64,000 nucleotides of DNA from Alcanivorax nanhaiticus (GTDB lineage Bacteria > Pseudomonadota > Gammaproteobacteria > Pseudomonadales > Alcanivoracaceae): contig NZ_ARXV01000001.1 of NCBI RefSeq assembly GCF_000756665.1, positions 124,001-188,000 on the forward strand, read 5' to 3'. Below are positions 47,174 through 54,834 of the stretch, one piece after another (within the stretch, counting starts at the first letter, position 1; every line of letters begins with the position of its first letter). The translations under genes were made by a program, and so were the position numbers. The notes below the pieces were generated by a model. The model was not told the DNA's origin and ran no database searches. It was given only the letters and a program-made list of their open reading frames with translations.

Positions 47174-47959
47174 ATGAATAGCAAGGTGCAACTGGACCCA
47201 GCCAGCATCCCCTCTCGAAAAGACCAGGTAAGTGCAGAAGAGTGGCAACTGCGGGTGGATCTTGCCGCGGCCTATCGACTGATCGCCCTGTTTGGCTGGG
47301 ACGATCTGATCTTTACCCACCTGTCTGCACGCCTGCCGGGAGAAGAACATCACTTCCTGATCAACCCCTTCGGAATGATGTTCGACGAGATCACCGCCTC
47401 CAGCCTGGTGCGTGTGGATCAGGACGGAAACAAGCTTGATCCCAATGACTTCGATATCAACCCCGCCGGCTTCACCATTCACAGTGCGATTCATGCGGTT
47501 CGCGATGACGCCACCTGTGTCATGCATACCCACACCACTGCCGGCGTGGCAGTATCTGCCCAGCAGGAGGGCCTGCTACCCCTGTCCCAGCAGAGCCTGT
47601 TCCCGCTATCCAATCTGTCCTATCACGACTATGAAGGGGTTGCCCTGCGTGAGGACGAGAAAGCCCGCCTGCAAGCGGACCTGGGTTCCACCAACTTTAT
47701 GATCCTCCGTAACCATGGCCTGCTCACGGTAGGCAGCAGCGTGGCAGATACCTTCCTGAACATGTTCATTCTGCAACGGGCCTGTGAAATCCAGCTGCAG
47801 GCGCTGTCTGGCAATCGCCCCCTGACCCCCATCCCGGACGGCATTGTGCAGACCATCAAACAACAGGCCGATCAGGTAACCAAGGGCATGGGCGGCAAAT
47901 TGGCCTGGCCTGGCCTGCTACGCAAACTGGACCGTGAGAATCCCGGCTACGCCGACTAA
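47174..47959 (+). CDS. Class II aldolase/adducin-family protein
   Basis: 261 aa from the ATG at 47174 with GGAGAG. Class II aldolase fold with the Zn-binding HTHTTAG and RNHGLL histidines, GWDDLIFTHLSAR and INPFGMMFDE. Members are fuculose- or ribulose-phosphate aldolases, but the bacterial adducin-like group to which this belongs has no fixed substrate. First gene of a two-gene operon with an HD-domain protein. Confidence 0.87.
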   Translation: MNSKVQLDPASIPSRKDQVSAEEWQLRVDLAAAYRLIALFGWDDLIFTHLSARLPGEEHHFLINPFGMMFDEITASSLVRVDQDGNKLDPNDFDINPAGFTIHSAIHAVRDDATCVMHTHTTAGVAVSAQQEGLLPLSQQSLFPLSNLSYHDYEGVALREDEKARLQADLGSTNFMILRNHGLLTVGSSVADTFLNMFILQRACEIQLQALSGNRPLTPIPDGIVQTIKQQADQVTKGMGGKLAWPGLLRKLDRENPGYAD

Positions 47960-47990
47960 CAACAACACATCATCAACCGGGAGAGCCGAC

Positions 47991-48587
47991 ATGAATGACA
48001 TGAGCCAACCCCGTGCTGATTTCAGGCACATGAAAGACGGCACCGCCGAAGACTGGAAAATCATTGCCGACAGTTTCGGGAATTTCCGCACCGGCCTGGC
48101 GGATCGCATCATGGACCACCTGCGCCTGCTACAAGGTGACTTTGGTGGTTTCCAGATTGATCGCTACCAACACTGCCTGCAAACCGCCACCCTCGCCCAC
48201 CGCGACGGCAAGGATGACGAATATGTGGTCTGCGCCCTGCTACACGACATTGGCGACACACTGGGCACCTATAACCATGCCGATGTTGCCGCCGTGCTGC
48301 TGGAACCGTTCGTGAGTGAAGCCAACCACTGGATGGTCAAGCACCACGGCATCTTTCAGGGTTATTACTTCTTCCACTATCTGGGGATGGACCGCAACCT
48401 GCGCGACAACTTCAAAGAGCACCCGCACTTCAAACAGACGGTGGAATTCGTCAGCAAGTACGATGCTCCCGCGTTTGATCCTGAGGGGGAAACTCTGCCC
48501 CTGGAATACTTCGAGCCAATGCTGCGCAAGGTCTTTGCCGAGCCACGCAAATCGCTCTACAAAGCGGCTATGGATGCTCAGGAGTAG
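47991..48587 (+). CDS. HD-domain protein (possible mixed-valent di-iron oxygenase)
   Basis: 198 aa from the ATG at 47991 with GGGAGAG. HD signature DDEYVVCALLHDIGDTLG with further His in NHADVAAVL and MVKHHGIFQGYYF. The short single-domain form and the HDIGD spacing resemble PhnZ-like HD oxygenases, but a phosphohydrolase is equally possible. It lies 31 bp after the aldolase gene; the pair likely acts in one catabolic step under the divergent Crp/Fnr regulator. Confidence 0.8.
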   Translation: MNDMSQPRADFRHMKDGTAEDWKIIADSFGNFRTGLADRIMDHLRLLQGDFGGFQIDRYQHCLQTATLAHRDGKDDEYVVCALLHDIGDTLGTYNHADVAAVLLEPFVSEANHWMVKHHGIFQGYYFFHYLGMDRNLRDNFKEHPHFKQTVEFVSKYDAPAFDPEGETLPLEYFEPMLRKVFAEPRKSLYKAAMDAQE

Positions 48588-48597
48588 AAGGAAGTAG

Positions 48598-48625
48598 CGA
48601 GTTTCGAGTTTCGAGTTTCGAGTTT
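48598..48625. repeat. Perfect heptamer array (CGAGTTT)4
   Basis: Four uninterrupted copies of CGAGTTT starting 11 bp past the HD-gene stop, followed by CGAAAAG. The same heptamer occurs at 60279-60333 and 8953-9025. Confidence 0.85.
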
Positions 48626-48640
48626 CGAAAAGCAAATGCG

Positions 48641-48667
48641 GCCTGGGCTCCACAGTCCAGGCTTTCT
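48641..48667 (+). terminator. Terminator of the aldolase/HD operon
   Basis: GCCTGGGCT pairs with AGTCCAGGC (one mismatch), 4-nt loop, then TTTCTT. Confidence 0.7.
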
Positions 48668-48770
48668 TAGGTTTATCACGGATTAGCGGGAATGTGTGGT
48701 GTGAGGTGAAGAAGCGCAGGACGCAGAACCCTGCGTAAAGGTCGCCAAAGGCCAGAGGGCAGGAGTCAAC

Positions 48771-48810
48771 TGTGGGAGCGACGGTTCCGTCGCGATGCAT
48801 TAGCATCGGC
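48771..48810. repeat. REP-like palindrome, family 2
   Basis: TGTGGGAGCG head, then GACGG-TT-CCGTC and GATGC-ATTA-GCATC hairpins. The head and first hairpin are the counterpart of 771-793. Confidence 0.6.
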
Positions 48811-49011
48811 CTTTCGTGGTCGCACCCGGGGGGCCTTCCCTAATCCAATCGGTGTAGCTCGTAGCTCAACATTCCCGTCCCTGCTGTTTCCTTTTCGTAG
48901 TCATTCCGCGCCAAAAACCCATGAGTTCCAAACACGTCAGTTTCCGCCATTGCCCGCCCCCGAGGTAAACGCTATGTATTACCTAAATACCCGCGTCATG
49001 ACGAGGCTGAA

Positions 49012-50373
49012 ATGTCCAAATCGCTGGATACACTCTGGGAAAAAGTGCGAGCCCAGAAAACCCGAATCCCTTCCCTCTACGGCGACATCGATTTTGATGC
49101 CACCCCGGAGCGCTTTACCGATGATCTGAACGTTCGCAGCACGCTTCCCAGCAAGTTTGCAGGCAAATACCGCCCGGCAATTCTTGAAGACAAGGAGAAA
49201 GTGGAGCGCGCCCGCGCCTATACCCTGCTTGGCGATACGGTAGCGGATGCTTATGCCGCCCTGATGCCGCAGTATGGATTTCGCCGGTTGATCACCATGC
49301 TGAAACAGGCCTGCGACGAAGGTCTGGATGCCGTGGAAGATGCCCCACAGGAACTGCTGGATTTTATTCATGCCATGGAACACACACCGGACTGGGTCGA
49401 CATGGATCTGGTACGAGAAGGTGCCCGCCTGAGCCGTAACCAAATGGCCAATCTGGCGCCATGGGTAATTCGTGGCGCCTTCGTGGCCACCTTCATGAAC
49501 AAATACTCCGGCTTGCCCATGGCGATCACCGGTACCCTGGCCAACGATTCTGTCAACCAGCGCATCAATGAGACCTCCAGTTTCTTTACCACTGCCACCC
49601 TGCCAGGCGCATTGGAGCGCTTTGGCCCCGGCTTCAAGGCCGCTGCCATGGTACGACTGATGCATTCCATGGTGCGCTTCAACATCCTCAAGCGCTCTAC
49701 CCCGGACAAAGGCGGGCTCTGGGACCCAGCCGTCTATGGCATTCCCATTCCCCAGGTGGATCAAATGCCCGCAGGCACCATGCCGGCCTACCTGACCGCC
49801 TTCAAAGCCATGCGCAAGGGCCGCACCGAGTTCACACCAAATGAAAGAGCCATTGTCGAACTCTCCCGTTACCAGTGCTTTCTGTTAGGCCTGCCCGAGG
49901 AACTGCTGCCGGCCAATGCGCAAGATATTATCGACACCATGCTGACCTACTCCGGCACGCTGCGGGAAGGGTATGACCATCAGACCTGCGGTGAACTGAC
50001 GCGAGCAACCATGTCTGTGTATCGCCCCAAAGACAAACGCCTGCTCAGCAAACTCCATAACATGGTGGAACGCAGCTATTCCAAGGTCTTTTTTACTGAA
50101 GCTTTTCTCGGTCGAAAGGATAAAACCAAAGCCAGGGAAATGGGCGTTGAACCACATTTGCTCGACTACGCCTTATTCACTGTGGGCAACCTGTTCGTCC
50201 TTCCCCGCCTTACTGCCTTTCGGGTGCTCCAGGACATCCCGGTCGCCAACAAAATTGCCGACCGGATACTGGTGAAACGCATCAAGGAGTTACTGGTGGA
50301 GTACGGTCACGCCGAATACACCACCGACGCCAACCAGTACTCGGACACTGGTCAGAAAAGCGCTGCCGCCTGA
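49012..50373 (+). CDS. Oxygenase MpaB-family protein (DUF2236)
   Basis: 453 aa. The conserved region includes GALERFGPGF, then RLMHSMVRFNIL, the heme-linked His/Arg pattern of the MpaB/latex-clearing-protein superfamily. There is no signal peptide or membrane helix, so it is probably cytoplasmic. Relatives cleave hydrophobic chains oxidatively, but the substrate here is unknown. GAGG precedes the ATG. Single gene ending at a strong hairpin. Confidence 0.82.
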   Translation: MSKSLDTLWEKVRAQKTRIPSLYGDIDFDATPERFTDDLNVRSTLPSKFAGKYRPAILEDKEKVERARAYTLLGDTVADAYAALMPQYGFRRLITMLKQACDEGLDAVEDAPQELLDFIHAMEHTPDWVDMDLVREGARLSRNQMANLAPWVIRGAFVATFMNKYSGLPMAITGTLANDSVNQRINETSSFFTTATLPGALERFGPGFKAAAMVRLMHSMVRFNILKRSTPDKGGLWDPAVYGIPIPQVDQMPAGTMPAYLTAFKAMRKGRTEFTPNERAIVELSRYQCFLLGLPEELLPANAQDIIDTMLTYSGTLREGYDHQTCGELTRATMSVYRPKDKRLLSKLHNMVERSYSKVFFTEAFLGRKDKTKAREMGVEPHLLDYALFTVGNLFVLPRLTAFRVLQDIPVANKIADRILVKRIKELLVEYGHAEYTTDANQYSDTGQKSAAA

Positions 50374-50393
50374 GCGTGAGACTTCACAGACAA

Positions 50394-50417
50394 GCGCGGG
50401 CAGATCCCTGCCCGCGC
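50394..50417. terminator. Hairpin after the MpaB-type gene
   Basis: Perfect 10-bp GCGCGGGCAG/CTGCCCGCGC stem with ATCC loop, 20 bp past the stop; no T-run. Confidence 0.6.
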
Positions 50418-50481
50418 ATAAGCACTTCAGGCATAGAAGACGACATGTAGACGAAGGATTTAACAGTCAGATTTGGATTTA

Positions 50482-50853
50482 CTACAAACCCAGATAGGCG
50501 GCGATCAGGAAAGCATCCCCTTGCCCTTCCTGCTTTCCAAAATAACTCACCGGATCACGCTGACCATCCTCAATCGAGCCCGCCTCGCAGTCAAAACCAT
50601 ATTTCCTGGCGAGTTCATCGAACAAGGCCACCAACGGTTTCAATTCCGCCTTTTTCTTGACCGGCTGACTAATGCCTAGCTGCCACTCCTCACACTCATC
50701 GCTATCGCATTCATCGATCAATGCCAGACCGCTATCCCCGCTGTCTTCTACATACGCCCGTAGCGCCGCCTGTAATTCCGGCAGATTACGCTTGAGCTTC
50801 TTTTCCTGTTTTTCATCAAGGCCGTCACAGGCCACAAGGAGATATACGAGCAT
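50482..50853 (-). CDS. Small acidic hypothetical protein
   Basis: 123 aa from the ATG at 50853 (MLVYLLVACDGLDEKQ) with GGA upstream; an in-frame TTG just upstream was rejected. Acidic, with ECDSDECEEW in the middle and a predicted alpha/beta fold. No signal peptide or known family. Single gene convergent with the MpaB-type gene. Confidence 0.6.
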   Translation of the reverse strand: MLVYLLVACDGLDEKQEKKLKRNLPELQAALRAYVEDSGDSGLALIDECDSDECEEWQLGISQPVKKKAELKPLVALFDELARKYGFDCEAGSIEDGQRDPVSYFGKQEGQGDAFLIAAYLGL

Positions 50854-50969
50854 GATGGGTTCCGGGTTCAACTGAGGGGCTATTTTATCACAGTGGAGAG
50901 TCCGGGTTTCAGTGGTATGAAGGCGCCCTTCTTTTCATCGCACAACGCCCCTCCGTTGAAGGTCCGTCT

Positions 50970-51512
50970 TTACGCCTGGTCCTGATCGGGTATCAGGGCG
51001 AGCAAATCAGTGACACCCAGATCCACTCCCGCTTGCGAAAGCAGCGTAGAAACCTGCCCCCGGTGGTGCGTCTGATGATTGAAGAAATGCAGCACCAGGC
51101 TTGAGAAGCGCCTCTGCCCTGGAACTCGTTTGACATTGTGGTAGTTCAACACATGACTCATATCAGCGTCATCGAGCCGATCCACCCAGTCAGTAATTGT
51201 CCGATCCAGCCACACCCTCTGAGCAGTCAGTGCTTCCAGATCAGCAAACAGGCATTGATCCAGACCGATCGGATCAGGCAGCTTTGTCACCTCAGAAAGC
51301 ACTTCGCCACAGGAGGGGTGCGTAGCAAATCGCTTCAGCCAGATAATGTCTGCCACCAGGATGTGATTCAGGGTGCCAAGAATCGAGCCAAAATAAGCGC
51401 CCCGATCTTGAGCCAATGCCGCCGCATCAAGCTGCCCGGCAGCTTCATAGACTTTCGTATTCATCCACTGGTTGTAGTTTGCCAGCAATACGAAATGCTC
51501 TTGCATACTCAT
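50970..51512 (-). CDS. DinB-family protein
   Basis: 180-aa four-helix bundle of the DinB/YfiT metalloenzyme superfamily. The metal-binding His triad is visible as NHILVADIIW and HFFNHQTHHRGQ. Members include thiol-dependent S-transferases, but no activity can be assigned here. The start overlaps the stop of the upstream hydrolase (ATGA). Last gene of an aminotransferase-hydrolase-DinB operon. Confidence 0.85.
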   Translation of the reverse strand: MSMQEHFVLLANYNQWMNTKVYEAAGQLDAAALAQDRGAYFGSILGTLNHILVADIIWLKRFATHPSCGEVLSEVTKLPDPIGLDQCLFADLEALTAQRVWLDRTITDWVDRLDDADMSHVLNYHNVKRVPGQRRFSSLVLHFFNHQTHHRGQVSTLLSQAGVDLGVTDLLALIPDQDQA

Positions 51513-52207
51513 TCTGAGTCCAGCCTGGTCTTGTGAAAGCTTCCACTGCCCAGAAACATCTTCACCTGCTCGATCACGCGATCATTTCGCATCATGAACG
51601 GGTGAGTCACTGGCAGTACCAGATGATCCTGCATGCCCTGGATTTTGGTGCGCTCCACGGTGACTTTGCCATCATTGGGGCCGGGCAACAGGGTAGAGAG
51701 GAGAAAATTGATGGTGCGGCTGCCAGCAATCACCCCCAAGGGGAAATCGACCGGGCCGAGCTGAACAGGCAAGCTATCGCGCTTTGTGCCCATCTGGCTG
51801 CCCGCGGGTCCGTTGACCCAGCGAAACGGAGCCCAGCTGCCAAGACGATCCACAACTTCACTGCCCTGATTCGGCGGGCCGAGCATCACTGTGCGACCCA
51901 GACGCGGGATGGCGTTCTGGCCAAGATAATAACGCAGCAGGAGGCCACCCATGGAATGGGTGACGAAGTGAATACTGCCCTCGCCCTGACAACGGGCCAG
52001 TGCCTTTGGCAGGGTGCAAGCAGCAAGGGCAGGAATGTCGTGGCGAGTAGACGGATAGCCCTGATTAATCACCACATAACCGTGATCAACCAGCGCTTTT
52101 TCCATCTTTTTCATGGCCCGCGCCGTTCGCGCCAAACCATGCAGCAACACCACACAGTCTGCTGTTTTTTCGCCGTTAGCTGTCAACTGCCAACTATCCA
52201 CTGTCAA
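51509..52207 (-). CDS. Alpha/beta hydrolase (lipase/PGAP1-like)
   Basis: About 232 aa. VVLLHGLARTARAM forms the oxyanion strand, the nucleophile is in VTHSMGGLLLRYYL, and a C-terminal His in VTHPFMMRN may complete the triad. The start is ambiguous: a TTG at 52207 lies 5 bp past the aminotransferase stop, but the first 11 residues are encoded by a degenerate heptamer array. An internal GTG just before VLLHG is an alternative. No signal peptide. Middle gene of the operon. Confidence 0.75.
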   Translation of the reverse strand: MTVDSWQLTANGEKTADCVVLLHGLARTARAMKKMEKALVDHGYVVINQGYPSTRHDIPALAACTLPKALARCQGEGSIHFVTHSMGGLLLRYYLGQNAIPRLGRTVMLGPPNQGSEVVDRLGSWAPFRWVNGPAGSQMGTKRDSLPVQLGPVDFPLGVIAGSRTINFLLSTLLPGPNDGKVTVERTKIQGMQDHLVLPVTHPFMMRNDRVIEQVKMFLGSGSFHKTRLDSE

Positions 52208-52208
52208 C
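52171..52208. repeat. Heptamer array overlapping the hydrolase 5' end
   Basis: Period-7 units GCTGTCA, ACTGCCA, ACTATCC, ACTGTCA, ACTG lie between the aminotransferase stop and the hydrolase core. They appear to be translated in one reading of the start. Confidence 0.55.
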
Positions 52209-52212
52209 TGCT

Positions 52213-53337
52213 TTACAGCTGCTCCAACGCATTCTTCAGACGAGCCACAGCGGCATCCACGTCGCCCAGCTTGTCCAGCCCGAACAGCCCAACCCGGAAG
52301 GTCTTGAAGTCTGCCGGCTCATCGCACATCAGCGGCACACCACCCGCGGTCTGCATGCCCAGCTTGATGAAGGCGGCACCACTCTTGATAGCATCATCCG
52401 TGGTGTAAGAGACCACCACACCCGGCGCCTCGAATCCCGCTGCTGCCACACTGGCGAACCCTTTTTCCGCCAGAAGCTCACGTACCGCCACGCCCAGCTT
52501 CCATTGACGTTCTTTCACTGCAGTGAGCCCTTCCTGAAGGGTTTCCAGCATGGTGTCCCGGAAACCGCGCAGGGCATCAGTGGGCATGGTGGCATGATAG
52601 GCATGACCGCCCTTTTCGTAGGCAATCATGATGTCACGCCATTTGCGCAGATCTGCCGCAAAGCTGGTGGACGTGGTTTCCTGCAGGCGTGCATCGGCAG
52701 CCTCACTCATCATCACCAACGCGCTACAGGGAGAAGAACTCCAGCCCTTTTGCGGGGCACTGATCAGCACATCCACCCCAATGGCCTTCATGTCCACCCA
52801 GATGGTGCCGGAGGCGATACAGTCGAGCACGAACAACCCACCTACGCTGTGCACTGCATCCGCCACCTGTCTGAGGTAATCATCCGGCAGGATAATGCCA
52901 GAAGCCGTTTCCACATGCGGCGCGAACACCATGCCGGGCTTTTCGGCCTTGATGGCCGCAACAACCTCCTCAATGGGAGCCGGTGCAAAGGGGGCATTGG
53001 GGGTGTCATCCACCGGGCTGGCCTTGAGGACCGTTTCCGAGGCGGGAATGCTCCCCATCTCGAAGATCTGGCTCCAGCGGTAGCTGAAAAAGCCATTCCG
53101 GATCACCAGGCAATGCTGGCCAGTGGCAAATTGACGTGCCACCGCCTCCATCCCGAAGCTGCCACCGCCGGGAACCACCGTGACAGTATCCGCGTTGTAG
53201 ACTTTCTTGAGATTGTCGGAGATATCCCGCATGACCTGCTGAAACTGCTGAGACATGTGATTCAGGGACCGGTCCGTGAAGACCACGGAATATTCCAACA
53301 GTCCGTCACGGTCAAAATCGCGGGGCAAATCTGTCAC
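52213..53337 (-). CDS. Class V aminotransferase (PLP-dependent)
   Basis: 374 aa. Fold-type-I enzyme with VVPGGGSFGMEAVARQ, VLDCIASGT and the PLP lysine in SAPQKGWSSSP, similar to the serine-glyoxylate/alanine-glyoxylate group. The amino donor is not deducible. The GTG at 53337 is chosen (MTDLPRDFDRDGLLEYSVVF) because AGGAGAG lies 8 bp upstream; the frame runs further up to 53484, but that leader is not protein-like. First gene of the minus-strand operon, divergent from rnf. Confidence 0.85.
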   Translation of the reverse strand: MTDLPRDFDRDGLLEYSVVFTDRSLNHMSQQFQQVMRDISDNLKKVYNADTVTVVPGGGSFGMEAVARQFATGQHCLVIRNGFFSYRWSQIFEMGSIPASETVLKASPVDDTPNAPFAPAPIEEVVAAIKAEKPGMVFAPHVETASGIILPDDYLRQVADAVHSVGGLFVLDCIASGTIWVDMKAIGVDVLISAPQKGWSSSPCSALVMMSEAADARLQETTSTSFAADLRKWRDIMIAYEKGGHAYHATMPTDALRGFRDTMLETLQEGLTAVKERQWKLGVAVRELLAEKGFASVAAAGFEAPGVVVSYTTDDAIKSGAAFIKLGMQTAGGVPLMCDEPADFKTFRVGLFGLDKLGDVDAAVARLKNALEQL

Positions 53338-53668
53338 GGTGAAGCTCTCCTGGCTGTTGCACCGCTCGGTGGGGGCGGCGCTTTTTGGTGGTGGCCTCTC
53401 TGGATACTGGATTGCACTGGTGAGCGCAAGTTTCACAGGCTCAGACGGTGGTAAAATGCACAGTTGGCCTGTGTCTGGGGTCAATGTGGTCCGAAAACCA
53501 AAACGTTAAGCTTATGCATTATCATTCTTGAGCCTTTGCAGGGCCTCCCGCATACTATGCGGCCCTGAAAATCCGGGGATCTCGGGGTAAACCCTTGCTC
53601 GCATGCGCGCTGAGCACGGGATTGTCGGAGCGTCCTCATCACCGCGTTTATCCCGCGAGCAAGGTGAA
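53338..53668. other. 331-bp divergent promoter region between the aminotransferase and rnfA
   Basis: No gene. It contains an interrupted palindrome at 53539-53567 (CAGGGCC...CGCATA-C-TATGCG...GCCCTG) about 100 bp before rnfA, possibly an operator or leader hairpin. An AT-rich AAGCTTATGCATTATCATT tract at 53508-53526 may hold a promoter. Confidence 0.5.
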
Positions 53669-54253
53669 ATGACCGAATACGTCCTGATACTGATCAGCGC
53701 TGTGCTGGTTAACAACTTTGTTCTGGTGCAATTCCTCGGATTGTGTCCGTTTATGGGGGTCTCCAACAAGATCGAGACCGCCATGGGCATGTCTCTGGCC
53801 ACCACCTTTGTGCTCACCCTGTCTTCCGTACTGGCCTACCTGACCTGGGCCTACATTCTGGTGCCCTTCGAGCTGGAATATCTGCGTACCATCAGCTTCA
53901 TTCTGGTGATTGCCGTTGCCGTGCAGTTCACCGAAATGTTCGTCAAGAAAGCCAGCCCCCTGCTCTACCGGGTGCTGGGCGTATTCCTGCCGTTGATCAC
54001 GTCCAACTGTGCCGTTCTGGGTGTAGCACTCCTCAATGTACGCCAGGAAGATGCCACCTTTATGTCATCGCTCACTTATGGCTTTGGCGCCGCACTGGGT
54101 TTTTCCCTGGTGCTGGTACTGTTTGCCGCCATGCGTGAACGCATTGCGGTAGCAGATGTACCTGAAGCCTTCCGAGGCCCCAGTATCGGCCTGATTACCG
54201 CCGGGCTGATGTCGCTGGCGTTCATGGGCTTTTCCGGGTTGATCAAGTTATGA
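53669..54253 (+). CDS. rnfA: Rnf complex subunit A
   Basis: 194-aa inner-membrane protein with six helices. It starts [20 protein letters not shown] and has [11 protein letters not shown] and ITSNCAVLG, including the conserved Cys pair region thought to hold an Fe-S site between RnfA and RnfE. The ATG at 53669 with AAGG fits the family start. It overlaps rnfB by ATGA. First gene of rnfABCDGE; in E. coli the homologous complex (Rsx) also resets SoxR. Confidence 0.96.
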   Translation: MTEYVLILISAVLVNNFVLVQFLGLCPFMGVSNKIETAMGMSLATTFVLTLSSVLAYLTWAYILVPFELEYLRTISFILVIAVAVQFTEMFVKKASPLLYRVLGVFLPLITSNCAVLGVALLNVRQEDATFMSSLTYGFGAALGFSLVLVLFAAMRERIAVADVPEAFRGPSIGLITAGLMSLAFMGFSGLIKL

Positions 54254-54834
54254 GTGCAGTATTGATCGCTGTCGCTGCCTTGCTGGCCCTGGCTGCCGTG
54301 TTCGGAGCCATCCTCGGGTTCGCCTCGGAAAAATTCAAAGTCGAAGGCGACCCCATTGTCGAGCAGATCGACAGCCTGCTGCCCCAGACCCAGTGCGGCC
54401 AATGTGGCCACCCCGGTTGCCGCCCCTACGCGGAAGCCATTGCTGAAGGCGAAGAACATAACCGCTGCCCGCCCGGTGGGCAGGACACCGTGGACGCGCT
54501 CACCGATCTGCTCGGCCGTGACGAGCTGACACTGGATGATGACGGCGCGGAAGATGCTGCGGTGGCCAAGGTGGCCTACATTCGGGAAGACGAGTGCATT
54601 GGCTGCACCAAGTGCATTCAGGCCTGCCCGGTAGACGCCATCGTCGGTGCCGCCAAACTGATGCACACCGTGATCGTTGATGAGTGCACCGGCTGCGACC
54701 TGTGTGTGGAGCCCTGCCCGGTGGATTGCATCGACATTGTGCCAGTCAAACCCACCCTGCAAACCTGGGGCTGGGATCGCCCGGCGGGCATTGGCCAGCG
54801 CCCGGACAGCCGTATCGAGGTGGTTAACCTGTGA
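54250..54834 (+). CDS. rnfB: Rnf complex iron-sulfur subunit B
   Basis: 194 aa. One N-terminal membrane anchor, a 4Fe-4S domain (CGQCGHPGC ... RCPPGG), then two ferredoxin-type clusters ([12 protein letters not shown] and [12 protein letters not shown]). It receives electrons in the Rnf chain. Short overlaps with rnfA and rnfC show tight coupling. Confidence 0.96.
   Translation: MSAVLIAVAALLALAAVFGAILGFASEKFKVEGDPIVEQIDSLLPQTQCGQCGHPGCRPYAEAIAEGEEHNRCPPGGQDTVDALTDLLGRDELTLDDDGAEDAAVAKVAYIREDECIGCTKCIQACPVDAIVGAAKLMHTVIVDECTGCDLCVEPCPVDCIDIVPVKPTLQTWGWDRPAGIGQRPDSRIEVVNL

Larger units (their letters stand above)
48588..49011. other. 424-bp intergenic region with repeats
   Basis: No gene. It contains four perfect CGAGTTT heptamers (48598-48625), a terminator-like hairpin (48641-48667), a REP-like family-2 palindrome (48771-48810) and a short CTCGTAGCTC tract near 48850. 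The right end should contain the promoter of the MpaB-type gene. Confidence 0.6.

Noticed and set aside
48598..48625. Simple CRISPR-like or phage repeat
   Set aside because: Four contiguous heptamers only; fits the intergenic heptamer class.
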